Assembly (NCBI GenBank): GCA_900753285.1
Contig: CAADYN010000121.1
Coordinates: 1 to 19,283, forward strand
Direction of reading: 5' to 3'
From: Clostridia bacterium
Lineage (GTDB): Bacteria > Bacillota > Clostridia > Oscillospirales > CAG-272
DNA: 19,283 nucleotides
Shown: in pieces, positions 1-7,977 of the stretch
Layout: every line of letters begins with the position of its first letter
How positions within the stretch are numbered: position 1 is the stretch's first letter
Program-made: the position numbers and the translations under genes
Notes under the pieces: model-generated
The model's database searches: none
What the model was told of the DNA's origin: nothing
What the model saw: only the letters and a program-made list of their open reading frames with translations

Positions 1-1265
1 ATCATGTTGGTGAAACCTGCGCAGTCGTTTCTGTGGTCGAGCCATACGTTGCAGCCCTTAGCCACACGAATGTTTTCAGAGCCGAATACTCTTCTCATAC
101 CGTCAGCGGGAGTGATGTATTCGGACGCCATTCCGTTGTAGTTGCCCTCGAGAGCGATGTGGGACATAGCGTTGGGACCGATAACCGCGATTTTCTTCTT
201 TTCTGCGGGATTCATAGGGAGGAAGCCGTCGTTTTTGAGAAGAACCGCGCATTCTCTTGCCGCCCTCAGGTTCAGCTGTCTGAATTCCTCGCAGTCGAGC
301 TTGTCAAACGGAATATCGGAATAAGGACGCTTTTCTTCAAATTCACCGAGAAGCACTCTTATTGTGTAGAGCTTTACGGCAGCGTCGGAGATATCCTCTT
401 CCGTGATGAGGTCGCTTTCGTATGCCTCCATAAGGTGGGAGTACGCGCCGCCGCAGTTGAGGTGACAGCCCGCTTTAAGAGCTATAGCGCAAGCCTCTTC
501 AATCGTTTCGGTGTAATGATGATATGAGTAAATGTCCTGAATAGCGCCGCAGTCGGAGGTGAAATACCCGTCGAACTTCCACTGCTCGAAGAGGATATCC
601 TGCATGAGCTTTTTGGACGCACAGCAAGGCTCTCCGTTTGTACGGTTGTACGCGCCCATTACTCCGGCTACACCTGCGTTCACTGCGTATTCAAATGCGG
701 GGAGGTAGGTTTCCCAGAGGTCATGGTCGTTTACTACGGCGTTGAATGTATGTCTGAGAGGTTCGGGACCTGAATGAACCGCGAAATGCTTTGCGCAGGC
801 TGCGGCTTTGAGGAACTCGCCGTCTCCCTGAATACCCTTAATGTAGTTCACACCCATTGAAGCTGTCAGGTACGGGTCTTCGCCGAAGGTCTCCTGTCCT
901 CTTCCCCATCTGGGGTCACGGAAGATATTGATGTTCGGCGTCCAGTATGTAAGTCCCTTGTAGATATCGTAGTCCTCGTGCTCCTGTGAGCTGTTGTACT
1001 TAGCTCTTGCCTCGGTCGATACCGCTTCTCCTACTGTTCCGATGAGCTTCGGGTCGAATGTTGCGGCAAGTCCGATAGCGTGCGGGAATACCGTTGCCAT
1101 ACCCGATCTTGCTACGCCGTGAGAAGCTTCGTTCCACCAGTTGTATTCATGTATGCCGAGTCTCTCGATTGCGGGGGAGTTATAGAGAAGCTGCGACGCT
1201 TTTTCCTCCACCGTCATCTGAGAAACTATTTCTTCCGCTCTTTTTCTTGCGATTTCTTTATTCAT
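1..1265 (-). CDS. GH3 beta-xylosidase-like glycoside hydrolase (3' part cut off by window edge)
   Basis: The visible 421 codons encode the N-terminal (beta/alpha)8 domain and the beginning of the second domain of a family 3 glycoside hydrolase. The N-terminal motif YNWWNEASHGVA is the signature of the plant/bacterial xylosidase-arabinofuranosidase branch of GH3. The substrate-binding Lys159-His160 pair lies in the AKHFAVHSGPE stretch, and the catalytic nucleophile is Asp238 in FTSDCGAIQDI. There is no signal peptide, so it probably acts in the cytoplasm on imported xylo-oligosaccharides, releasing xylose or arabinose. The gene starts 39 bases after the xylA stop, with no terminator between, so the two are probably co-transcribed and the xylose released feeds XylA. 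The start (ATG at 1263-1265) matches the family N-terminus. The nearest Shine-Dalgarno-like stretch, AGGAAAGG, is rather far upstream (about 13 bases). Exact specificity (xyloside, arabinoside or glucoside) cannot be read from sequence alone. Confidence 0.93.
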   Translation of the reverse strand, partial: MNKEIARKRAEEIVSQMTVEEKASQLLYNSPAIERLGIHEYNWWNEASHGVARSGMATVFPHAIGLAATFDPKLIGTVGEAVSTEARAKYNSSQEHEDYDIYKGLTYWTPNINIFRDPRWGRGQETFGEDPYLTASMGVNYIKGIQGDGEFLKAAACAKHFAVHSGPEPLRHTFNAVVNDHDLWETYLPAFEYAVNAGVAGVMGAYNRTNGEPCCASKKLMQDILFEQWKFDGYFTSDCGAIQDIYSYHHYTETIEEACAIALKAGCHLNCGGAYSHLMEAYESDLITEEDISDAAVKLYTIRVLLGEFEEKRPYSDIPFDKLDCEEFRQLNLRAARECAVLLKNDGFLPMNPAEKKKIAVIGPNAMSHIALEGNYNGMASEYITPADGMRRVFGSENIRVAKGCNVWLDHRNDCAGFTNM

Positions 1266-1304
1266 TGGGTCTACCGTGCCTTTCCTGTGATAAAATGAGC
1301 TTCC

Positions 1305-2624
1305 TCACGCGCCGAACATTACATCGTTTACGATATTTTCAAGGAATTCCTGTCTGCCGCTGATGTTTGTTGTAACGTCGCCCATCTTCTTTGCATATGC
1401 TTCAAGCTCTTCAATTGTAGCGGTTCTGTCGCTTATCTTCTTGCCGATGCCTTCGTTGTAGCTTGCGTAGCGGTTCTTTACGAATTCGTCGATTCTGCCA
1501 TCCTTGATAAGGCGATCCGCAAGTCTGAGGCCGAGAGCGAATGAATCCATACCTGCGATGTAGGAATACGCGATGTCGTCCCATGTGTAGGAACCGCGGC
1601 GAGCCTTTGCGTCAAAGTTAAGACCGCCGTTTGTGAATCCGCCCGCACGGATAACTTCAAGCATACAGAATGTGGTTTCGTATACGTTTGTCGGGAACTG
1701 GTCTGTGTCCCATCCGAGGAAAAGGTCGCCCTGGTTTGCGTCAATTGAACCGAACGCACCATTCACTCTTGCTACTGTAAGCTCGTGCTGGAAGGTGTGA
1801 CCTGCGAGAGTTGCGTGGTTAGCTTCGATATTGAGCTTGAAGTCCTTGTTAAGGCCGTATTTCGCGAGGAATCCGCATACTGTAGCCGCGTCAAAGTCAT
1901 ACTGGTGCTTTGTGGGTTCCTTCGGCTTGGGTTCGATGTAGAAGTCGCCTGTGAATCCGATGGAACGCGCGTAGGATGAAGTCAGCTTTAGAAGGAACGC
2001 GAGGTTGTCAAGTTCCTTGCCCATGTCGGTGTTGAGAAGTGTTTCATAGCCTTCTCTGCCGCCCCAGTAAACATATCCGTTGCCGCCGAGCTTTACTGTG
2101 ATTTCCGTAGCCTTCTTAATCTGAGCGGCAGCAAAAGCAAATACGTCGGCGTTCGGAGCTGTTCCCGCACCGTGCATATATCTCGGGTTGTTGAAGCAGT
2201 TGGCTGTACCCCAGAGGAGCTTCTTGTTGTTTTCCTTCATAAGGTCGGCGAGGAGGTCTGTGATAACGTCAAGTCTCTCGTTGCTTTCTTCAAGAGATGC
2301 GCCTTCGGGAGCGATGTCTCTGTCGTGGAAACAGTAGTAGTCGATGGAGAGTTTGTTCATGAACTCGAACGCAGCGTGTGCCTTAGCCTTTGCAAGCTCC
2401 ATGGGATCTGTTTCGCCGTAGGTCTTTACGTTTGTGCCGCAGCCGAACATATCTGTACCGTCGGCGCACATTGTATGCCAGTAGGACATAGCGAACTTCA
2501 GCTGATCCTTCATGGGCTTTCCGAGGATTACCTCATCGGGATTGTAGTAACGGAAGGACATGGGATTTTTTGAATCTATTCCTTCGTATTTTACATATGG
2601 AATGGTGGGGAAAAACTCTTTCAT
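1305..2624 (-). CDS. xylA: xylose isomerase, class II
   Basis: The gene encodes a 439-residue enzyme that converts D-xylose to D-xylulose, the entry step of xylose catabolism in the cytoplasm. The length and N-terminus (MKEFFPTIPYVKYEG) are those of the long class II isomerases. Family motifs are in order: catalytic His100 and Asp103 in CFHDRD, the VYWGGREGYE segment, the metal-binding EPKPKEPTKHQYD and EANHATLAGHTFQHE segments, and GSIDANQGD with the WDTDQFP metal ligands near the end. I chose the start at 2624 rather than the more upstream in-frame ATG at 2726. The first has AAGGAG eight bases upstream and fits the family, while the extra 34 residues have no family counterpart and overlap the probable promoter. 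It is divergent from an AraC-family regulator and followed by a GH3 hydrolase. No xylulokinase or xylose transporter is visible in the window. Confidence 0.98.
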   Translation of the reverse strand: MKEFFPTIPYVKYEGIDSKNPMSFRYYNPDEVILGKPMKDQLKFAMSYWHTMCADGTDMFGCGTNVKTYGETDPMELAKAKAHAAFEFMNKLSIDYYCFHDRDIAPEGASLEESNERLDVITDLLADLMKENNKKLLWGTANCFNNPRYMHGAGTAPNADVFAFAAAQIKKATEITVKLGGNGYVYWGGREGYETLLNTDMGKELDNLAFLLKLTSSYARSIGFTGDFYIEPKPKEPTKHQYDFDAATVCGFLAKYGLNKDFKLNIEANHATLAGHTFQHELTVARVNGAFGSIDANQGDLFLGWDTDQFPTNVYETTFCMLEVIRAGGFTNGGLNFDAKARRGSYTWDDIAYSYIAGMDSFALGLRLADRLIKDGRIDEFVKNRYASYNEGIGKKISDRTATIEELEAYAKKMGDVTTNISGRQEFLENIVNDVMFGA

Positions 2625-2676
2625 GGCGTGCTCCTTATTTAAAATTAAGTGTAAAATATTTTTCTGTATATATTGT

Positions 2677-2690
2677 AGGATATCAATCCT
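2677..2690. promoter_or_regulatory. inverted repeat upstream of xylA, candidate operator
   Basis: AGGAT-ATCA-ATCCT is a perfect 5-bp inverted repeat with a 4-base spacer. It lies in the leader between the probable xylA promoter and its ribosome binding site, where a bound regulator could block transcription. The short arm length makes chance occurrence possible, and AraC-family proteins usually bind direct rather than inverted repeats. Confidence 0.3.
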
Positions 2691-2715
2691 CAAATTTCGC
2701 GCCACATAGCTATTA

Positions 2716-2743
2716 TTTATAGACAAAATTTGACTTTTTGCAA
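2716..2743 (-). promoter_or_regulatory. candidate xylA promoter
   Basis: On the minus strand, TTGCAA (2738-2743) is separated by 16 bases from TATAAA (2716-2721), giving a leader of about 85 bases before the xylA start. The match is moderate, as expected for a promoter needing an activator. It is the best candidate I found in the minus orientation of this intergenic region. Confidence 0.45.
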
Positions 2744-2751
2744 TTTCAGAC

Positions 2752-2780
2752 TTGAAAACAGTGACTGATTAAAGTATAAT
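2752..2780 (+). promoter_or_regulatory. promoter of the AraC-family regulator gene
   Basis: TTGAAA (2752-2757) and a perfect TATAAT (2775-2780) are 17 bases apart, a strong housekeeping sigma factor promoter. Transcription would begin near 2787, about 34 bases before the ATG at 2821. It is back to back with the candidate xylA promoter, and the -35 regions are only eight bases apart, so one bound protein could affect both. Confidence 0.75.
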
Positions 2781-2820
2781 TGATTCAGAAGCAAACAATA
2801 ATTATTATTCGGTGAGAAAT

Positions 2821-3627
2821 ATGTTTTACGAATTTACACATTCACTCGCAGCAGACTACTTTACCGTCGAGTCCCGTTCGGATTTTGAGTTCTCCGCGCA
2901 TATGCATCATTGTTTTGAGCTTCTCTGCATACTTGAAGGAGAAATGAACGTTGAGATAGACAAGCTCAGCTACGACATGAAGGCAGGCGACGCTGTTATG
3001 ATATTTTCAAACCAAATACATTCGATGAAAACCGTGGGACACTCGGTCCATGTTTTGACATTGTTCTCCCCTAAGCTCATCAGTGCGTACTCAGAAAAAA
3101 CCTCCGGCAAAGTACCCGTGAACAACCTTTTCCGCCCGAATTCCTTCTATATCGAAAAGCTCAGAACCTTTAACCGCGAAAGTCCTCTCATTGGCGTAAA
3201 GGGGCTTTTGTACTCTCTCTGCGGTGAATTTGACGCCGTCGCTGAATATCGCAAGGTTGAGGCTACGTCAAATATGCTGTTTTACGATATATTCAAGTTC
3301 ATCGAGAACAATTACAACAAAAACTGCACCCTCGCCAACCTCGCGAAATACACCGGATATGACTACGCGTATCTGTCGCGCTACTTCCGCAAGGCTGTCG
3401 GGATATCGTACAACGACTACGTGAACCAATACAGAATCTCGAAGGCGTGCTACCTGCTCCAGAACAGCGAGATGACCGTGCTTGAAATATCGAACGAATG
3501 CGGATTCAACTCACTACGAAGCCTGAACCGCCACTTCAAGGAACAGCTCGGTATGCCGCCCGCAGACTACAGAAAACAGCTCAAGGACAATCAGCCGCAG
3601 ACAAAAAGCGACGGTGAATCCGAATAA
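2821..3627 (+). CDS. AraC-family transcriptional regulator
   Basis: The gene encodes a 268-residue DNA-binding regulator with the usual two-part AraC layout. The N-terminal half is a cupin-type sensor (HMHHCFELLCILEGEMNVEID, followed by a GDAVMIFSNQIH segment) that would bind a small ligand, probably a sugar. The last 100 or so residues carry two helix-turn-helix motifs (LAKYTGYDYAYLSRYFRKAVGISYNDYV and ISNECGFNSLRSLNRHFKEQLGMPPADYR), the canonical AraC signature. I prefer the ATG at 2821, which has GGTGAG four bases upstream, to the GTG at 2812, which lies inside that ribosome binding site. The gene is divergent from xylA and shares its promoter region, so it is the likely sugar-responsive regulator of the xylA-GH3 operon. 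The ligand is an inference from context. Confidence 0.93.
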   Translation: MFYEFTHSLAADYFTVESRSDFEFSAHMHHCFELLCILEGEMNVEIDKLSYDMKAGDAVMIFSNQIHSMKTVGHSVHVLTLFSPKLISAYSEKTSGKVPVNNLFRPNSFYIEKLRTFNRESPLIGVKGLLYSLCGEFDAVAEYRKVEATSNMLFYDIFKFIENNYNKNCTLANLAKYTGYDYAYLSRYFRKAVGISYNDYVNQYRISKACYLLQNSEMTVLEISNECGFNSLRSLNRHFKEQLGMPPADYRKQLKDNQPQTKSDGESE

Positions 3628-3636
3628 ATTCATACG

Positions 3637-3725
3637 AAAAATCCCCGAAAGAAGCTTATTCAGCCGTGAACCTCCGAAAATCTGACATTCAGGAGGACAC
3701 AGCACTTCACTCGGGGATATTTTTT
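3637..3725. terminator. bidirectional terminator with a structured loop
   Basis: ATCCCCGA (3641-3648) pairs with TCGGGGAT (3711-3718), flanked by A-rich sequence on the left and a T-run on the right, so it works in both directions between two convergent genes. The 62-base loop is unusually long but contains an inner stem (CCTCC with GGAGG, extended by GTG with CAC), which would bring the outer arms together. Confidence 0.7.
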
Positions 3726-3727
3726 GC

Positions 3728-5116
3728 TTATTTTTTCTTTTTGGGCGAGGACTGGACGTAGATTATTACCGCGACTGCCGCTCCGAGGAACACGACTGTT
3801 GCCGCAAGTATAGCCCAGCTTCCGTCGGAATTTCCGCTATTGTTTGCACCCGACGCCACTATTTCTTCCGCTTTTATCTCTTTTTCGTATTCGGAGGACT
3901 TTTGCTCGACTATTGTTCCGCCGGGCACTTCTTCAGCGGCTTCGGTTTCTTTCGCGGTGTTTGCGCTCTTGTCCGTCGTGCCGCAAACCGTTACCTCTGA
4001 AAGCTGGAAGCATCCCGACTCAGCACCTGCGGAATAGAATCTGAAATACGAATATGACTCATCGCTTTCTACGGCTGTAGTGAAATATGTGAAGTTTACG
4101 TTTTCAAAGAAGCTGTCGTCGCCGGAGATTATCGTAGTCCATTTTTTGCCGTCGTTTGAGCCGTCGATTTTCCAGGATTTCGGATTGCGTCCCTCGTATT
4201 CCTTTGTATCGTTAGCCGTAGCCATGAGCACGCCCGTAACAAAATACGGCTGTGTGCATTTAATTACGGAATACAGAGGAAAATCTCCCGTGCAGAACTT
4301 TGTCTCTACATTTCCGTCCCAGAGCTTGTCCGCGCTTTCGTTCGGGTTTCCGTTTGTGCCGTTAACAAATTCATAATTCTTTATCGGAGTTACGCCAATA
4401 GACTCAGCGGCTTCCTTAGCTCCCGAGCTTTGCTTAGAGCCTGCTCCGCCGAGCGCAAGATATGCCCAGTTTGAGCTGTCAATCTCGCCTTCTCCTATCT
4501 CGTCCGACCATGTGAAGTAATACGAAAGCTCGCCGTTCTCATCAATATCGCAGAAAGCAAAATCCACGAGAAGCTGCGCACCGTCCTCGATGACAAAATC
4601 AGACGGAACGTATTTATACTCTATGGTATATCCGTTGCTCTCCTGCTTGTATCCGATTTTTGAATACTTCGGAGCTTTGCCGTTTACGGTTCTGATGGGA
4701 TCGTCGCCGTTCGGAACAAGCTGAATCATGCGCTGTCCGTCCTGCCACGTCTTGCCGTAAACGTCTTTTTCGTCTATGAAGAGATTTATGCAGTCGTTTT
4801 TATACTTTCCGTCCGCGTCAAAGGTAAAGTCGTTGTCAAACACCTCAAAAAGAAAATATACAGCCTCGTCGTCGTAAAGCACGGACACATACGCGACTGA
4901 GCTGCCCGGCAGTTTTCCGCTAAAATCCTTGCCCGCGGTAACGTTCATCAGTCTTGTACGCGTTGCCTGATACCATATTTTATCAATGCTGCCGTCAATT
5001 ACCGGAGTGCCGTATTTTACCGACATTGTCTGTCCTATAGCACCTGCCGGAAGCGCGGAGAACACAACCGTCATTATAATAATCCCTGTGAGCAGGAGTG
5101 ACATCAACCTTTTCAT
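3728..5116 (-). CDS. membrane-anchored surface protein with CBM9-like and F5/8 type C carbohydrate-binding domains
   Basis: The 462-residue product has a signal peptide (positive start, hydrophobic core, likely cut after ALPAGA at residue 26). A CBM9/DOMON-like beta-sandwich follows at about residues 30-225, opening with the typical PVIDGSIDKIWYQA and containing YDDEAVYFLFEVFDND and DCINLFIDEKD. An F5/8 type C (discoidin-like) module spans about residues 245-380 (LWDGNVETKFCT, ending YFRFYSAGAESGCFQLSEVTVCG). Then come a Glu-rich linker, a membrane helix near residues 433-454 and a Lys-rich cytoplasmic tail. No catalytic domain is recognisable, so it probably tethers polysaccharide to the cell surface. 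CBM9 domains are known from xylanases, which suits the neighbouring xylan genes. It has its own consensus promoter and appears monocistronic. Ligand identity is unknown. Confidence 0.85.
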   Translation of the reverse strand: MKRLMSLLLTGIIIMTVVFSALPAGAIGQTMSVKYGTPVIDGSIDKIWYQATRTRLMNVTAGKDFSGKLPGSSVAYVSVLYDDEAVYFLFEVFDNDFTFDADGKYKNDCINLFIDEKDVYGKTWQDGQRMIQLVPNGDDPIRTVNGKAPKYSKIGYKQESNGYTIEYKYVPSDFVIEDGAQLLVDFAFCDIDENGELSYYFTWSDEIGEGEIDSSNWAYLALGGAGSKQSSGAKEAAESIGVTPIKNYEFVNGTNGNPNESADKLWDGNVETKFCTGDFPLYSVIKCTQPYFVTGVLMATANDTKEYEGRNPKSWKIDGSNDGKKWTTIISGDDSFFENVNFTYFTTAVESDESYSYFRFYSAGAESGCFQLSEVTVCGTTDKSANTAKETEAAEEVPGGTIVEQKSSEYEKEIKAEEIVASGANNSGNSDGSWAILAATVVFLGAAVAVIIYVQSSPKKKK

Positions 5117-5178
5117 CTGTATAATATATCCTTATGCACCTTTAATAATTATAGAAAATCTACATATATCTCTTATAT

Positions 5179-5207
5179 ATTATAATGTTATCCCGCTGTT
5201 TTGTCAA
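5179..5207 (-). promoter_or_regulatory. consensus promoter of the CBM9/F5-8C surface protein gene
   Basis: On the minus strand TTGACA (5202-5207) and TATAAT (5179-5184) are both perfect hexamers with the optimal 17-base spacer. The leader to the ATG at 5116 is about 55 bases long and includes an AAGGA ribosome binding site somewhat far (13 bases) from the start codon. Confidence 0.85.
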
Positions 5208-5233
5208 CCGCTTTACAAAAAATCTCAAACTTC

Positions 5234-5262
5234 TTGCAGTGCGGCGTTTTCCGTAGTATAAT
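5234..5262 (+). promoter_or_regulatory. promoter of the alpha/beta-hydrolase gene
   Basis: TTGCAG (5234-5239) and a perfect TATAAT (5257-5262) are spaced by 17 bases, with AAGGAAG just upstream of the ATG at 5294. It lies back to back with the promoter of the surface protein gene, 26 bases away. Confidence 0.75.
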
Positions 5263-5293
5263 ATAACAGAACAAAAAACAAAGGAAGTATATC

Positions 5294-6049
5294 ATGACTA
5301 CCGAATTCAATATTCCCTACGGAAAACTGACCGAGCAGAAACTCGACTACTATAAAACCGAAAACGCCGAAATCTCCCCGCTGTTCATTTATTTCCACGG
5401 AGGCGGACTTGAATGCGGAGACCGTGGCAACGGCACTCCCATCGCATTTGAATATCTCGCAAGCCGCGGCATCAGTGTGGTCTCCGCAGATTACAGGATG
5501 TACCCGAGCGCGCACTTCCCCAATTTTCTCACCGACTGTGCCGAATGTGTTGCGTGGTGTGTGAAGAATCTCTCGTACAGCGAGCTTTATGTTGGCGGAC
5601 AGAGCGCAGGCGGATATATTTCAATGATGCTGGCGTTCGACAAGAGATACCTCGCCGCTCACGGAATCGACTGTGCCGACAAAAATCAAATCGCGGGCTT
5701 CTATCTTGACGCGGGACAGCCTACGGTACACTACAACGTTCTGCGTGAGCGCGGTCTTGACACAAGGCTTATACGCGTAGACGAAGCCGCTCCCGTTTAC
5801 TTTATCGAAGAGCCTGCTCACCCCGAGCTTCTGCCGCGATATGAGATAACGGTGTCCGACAACGACATGGTTTGCAGGCTTGAGCAGAACATGATGCTGC
5901 GCCGCACTATGCTCCACGTGGGCTATCCCGAGGACAAGGTCAAGCTCGTTATAATGGAGGGCTACACTCATTGCGGATACGGCGGTGTAATTGACGAGGA
6001 CGGTCTGTCAAAATACGGCAAGATGGTCGAGAAGTTCATAAGAGGATAA
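5294..6049 (+). CDS. alpha/beta-hydrolase (esterase/lipase, HGGG type)
   Basis: The 251-residue protein shows the alpha/beta-hydrolase fold of the hormone-sensitive-lipase/acetyl-esterase type. The oxyanion-hole motif is YFHGGGLE (His35), the nucleophile elbow is GGQSAGG (Ser104), the probable acid is Asp189 or Asp191 in VSDNDM, and the catalytic His226 is in GYTHCGY. There is no signal peptide or membrane segment, so it acts inside the cell on a carboxylic ester. Between a carbohydrate-binding surface protein and xylan genes, a role in deacetylating imported acetylated xylo-oligosaccharides is possible but not shown by sequence. It is monocistronic, with its own promoter, an AAGGAAG ribosome binding site and a terminator shared with the convergent operon. 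It could equally be a general carboxylesterase. Confidence 0.87.
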   Translation: MTTEFNIPYGKLTEQKLDYYKTENAEISPLFIYFHGGGLECGDRGNGTPIAFEYLASRGISVVSADYRMYPSAHFPNFLTDCAECVAWCVKNLSYSELYVGGQSAGGYISMMLAFDKRYLAAHGIDCADKNQIAGFYLDAGQPTVHYNVLRERGLDTRLIRVDEAAPVYFIEEPAHPELLPRYEITVSDNDMVCRLEQNMMLRRTMLHVGYPEDKVKLVIMEGYTHCGYGGVIDEDGLSKYGKMVEKFIRG

Positions 6050-6070
6050 TTCCTACAATATTAATATAGC

Positions 6071-6119
6071 AAAAAAGCTGCCGCGGATGAGGTAATTCTT
6101 CACCCATGACAGCTTTTAT
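6071..6119. terminator. bidirectional terminator between convergent genes
   Basis: AAAGCTG (6074-6080) pairs with CAGCTTT (6110-6116), with further partial pairing of ATGAGGT with ACCCAT inside. A- and T-runs flank both sides. It ends the hydrolase gene in one direction and the six-gene dlt-like operon in the other. Confidence 0.72.
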
Positions 6120-7946
6120 TCAGTTTATGCCCTGCACTATCTCAAGAAGTCTTTCTGACGTTACATCGTTTGAGATGTGGTTTCTCTTCACGGCGTACAG
6201 CGACTGTCCGAGACCGCGCACAAGCTCCTGCACTCCCCAGTTTGTCGAGAATGTGACGGTATATCCTTCCTCGACAGCTATTCTCGCGGCGTTGTCCGTT
6301 ATCTTTCCTTTGGGATACGACAGCGCGAGAACATTGTCTTCTCTCAGGTTCTCGAGGAATTCTCTTGACATAATAAGATCCTCTCTCACTGTGTCAATGT
6401 ACTCCTCTTCCGTCTCTCCCGCAAGCTGTCCCATATCGTACCGCGCGTTCTTTTCGTAGTTTTCACTGCGGTGCATATCGTAGGTGTGGCTCTGCAAGGA
6501 TATCACGCCGGAATTTGTCATTTCCTTTGCTTCTTTTTCGCCGAAATGCGGAGTTATGGGCGCGTCTGTGTCGAGATACGTCGTTTTGCCAAAGCTCGTG
6601 CCGACTGTGAATATCACGGCTTTCATTCCAAGCTCGCTAAGAACAGGGTACGCGTATTCGTAATTGCTGTAGTATCCGTCGTCGAAGGTGATGAGCACGG
6701 GCTTTTCGGGAAGCTCTCCGCCGGAGTAAACATAGTTCACCATATCGTCAAGCGTTACGGCAGTGTATCCGTTCTCGGCGAGAGTTTCCATATGCATACG
6801 GAATGTCTCGGGCGTCACTGTCATGTCGTTCGGTTCTTCGGCTATGTTGTGGTACATCAGCACGGGAACATCCTTCGTGTAGTCCGCGGTATCGAGCTGC
6901 TTTGCGTCAAAATATGTGCCAAAATAAACCTCCGCGTTTTCCGCCGTCACAAGATGTCCGAAGTCGTCGGGGATATACACGCTCTCGTCTCCGAATATCC
7001 TTGCCGCAGCCATATGTCCCACATTGTTGCGGAAGTGAGTGCGGTCGTAGAAGTATCTCGGCTCGAAGCTGACGGATGAATACGAGAAGTCCCAGAAATC
7101 CACAACCTCCGCAAGACGTGTGTAGAACGCACATACGGAATCGGGGTAGAAATTGTTCATGTACTCATAGTAAACGGGAGCGGCGACTACGATAAGGTTC
7201 ACTCCGTTGTCCTCGCACATTGAGACGATGTTTTCCATGCTCTTTATGCAGTCGTCTACAGCGGGAAGAAGATAGTTTCCGTGCGGGTAGTCTATGAATT
7301 CCGGATAAGCTTTGTAGTAGTTATCCATATCCGATATAGGCTCAATGTCTCTTCTTCGCTTGTCGTATGCTCCCGTTTTCTCGTCGAAAATGTTGTAGTA
7401 CTGCGACAGCCATGTGCGGGTCTGATATGCCTTCAGCTTTGCAACGCCATACGACGGAGTAGCGAACAAAAATCGCGAGTAAAATCCCAGCGGGTCCGAA
7501 CCGTCAACGCGCGGCATCATGGAGTGGGTGTATTTGTTTGATTCTTCGTTGTACACGGCTCCGTTGTCGATGTAGACGTTCACCACAAGATTTTTCACCG
7601 TGTAGTTCTTTATCATGTACGACACCATCTGCTCAACATCAAGCATATCCGCGCCGTACATTATCATATTATAAAACTTCGCGTCGAGATATTTTCCGAA
7701 ATCCTCCGTCGGGAACGATGAGGTGGAGGAGCACCCGATTATATAGGAGTCGTAGTCGGCATAGTGCTCGTCGAGATAGGATATTTTCGCCGTGCGCGGG
7801 TTGTTCGTAATATCGTAGCTGTACCAGTTCATTATCTTGTCGCCAAACACGCCGAACGGGTCTGTCGTATAGTTGAACACACCGATAAGCGCGAGTATCA
7901 CGGCGACGGTCGAGAAGAACATGGTCAGCCATTTTTTTGATTTCAT
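6120..7946 (-). CDS. SGNH (DltD/AlgJ-like) domain fused to a PgaB/IcaB-type polysaccharide deacetylase (CE4)
   Basis: The 608-residue protein begins with an uncleaved signal-anchor helix (residues 7-25), so the rest is extracytoplasmic. Residues about 40-330 look like an SGNH hydrolase/acyltransferase domain of the kind found beside MBOAT proteins (DltD, AlgJ, AlgX): the Ser motif is GCSST (Ser73) and the Asp-x-x-His pair is DRTH (Asp301, His304). Residues 359-608 are a NodB/CE4 polysaccharide deacetylase: VPVLMYHNI, the metal/base motif TFDDG (Asp422, Asp423), and SHTYDMH with His487 and His492. The His-x4-His spacing is that of PgaB and IcaB, which de-N-acetylate poly-N-acetylglucosamine. 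It is the last gene of the operon, 31 bases after a GNAT gene. I infer that it transfers or edits an acyl group on a surface polymer and deacetylates amino sugars; the actual substrate is unknown. Confidence 0.83.
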   Translation of the reverse strand: MKSKKWLTMFFSTVAVILALIGVFNYTTDPFGVFGDKIMNWYSYDITNNPRTAKISYLDEHYADYDSYIIGCSSTSSFPTEDFGKYLDAKFYNMIMYGADMLDVEQMVSYMIKNYTVKNLVVNVYIDNGAVYNEESNKYTHSMMPRVDGSDPLGFYSRFLFATPSYGVAKLKAYQTRTWLSQYYNIFDEKTGAYDKRRRDIEPISDMDNYYKAYPEFIDYPHGNYLLPAVDDCIKSMENIVSMCEDNGVNLIVVAAPVYYEYMNNFYPDSVCAFYTRLAEVVDFWDFSYSSVSFEPRYFYDRTHFRNNVGHMAAARIFGDESVYIPDDFGHLVTAENAEVYFGTYFDAKQLDTADYTKDVPVLMYHNIAEEPNDMTVTPETFRMHMETLAENGYTAVTLDDMVNYVYSGGELPEKPVLITFDDGYYSNYEYAYPVLSELGMKAVIFTVGTSFGKTTYLDTDAPITPHFGEKEAKEMTNSGVISLQSHTYDMHRSENYEKNARYDMGQLAGETEEEYIDTVREDLIMSREFLENLREDNVLALSYPKGKITDNAARIAVEEGYTVTFSTNWGVQELVRGLGQSLYAVKRNHISNDVTSERLLEIVQGIN

Positions 7947-7977
7947 CTATTCTGCCCTCATTTCAGCAAGACATATG

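Noticed and set aside
2625..2726. 34-residue N-terminal extension of xylose isomerase from the ATG at 2726
   Set aside because: The extension has no family counterpart, lies across the promoter region, and the ATG at 2624 has a proper ribosome binding site.
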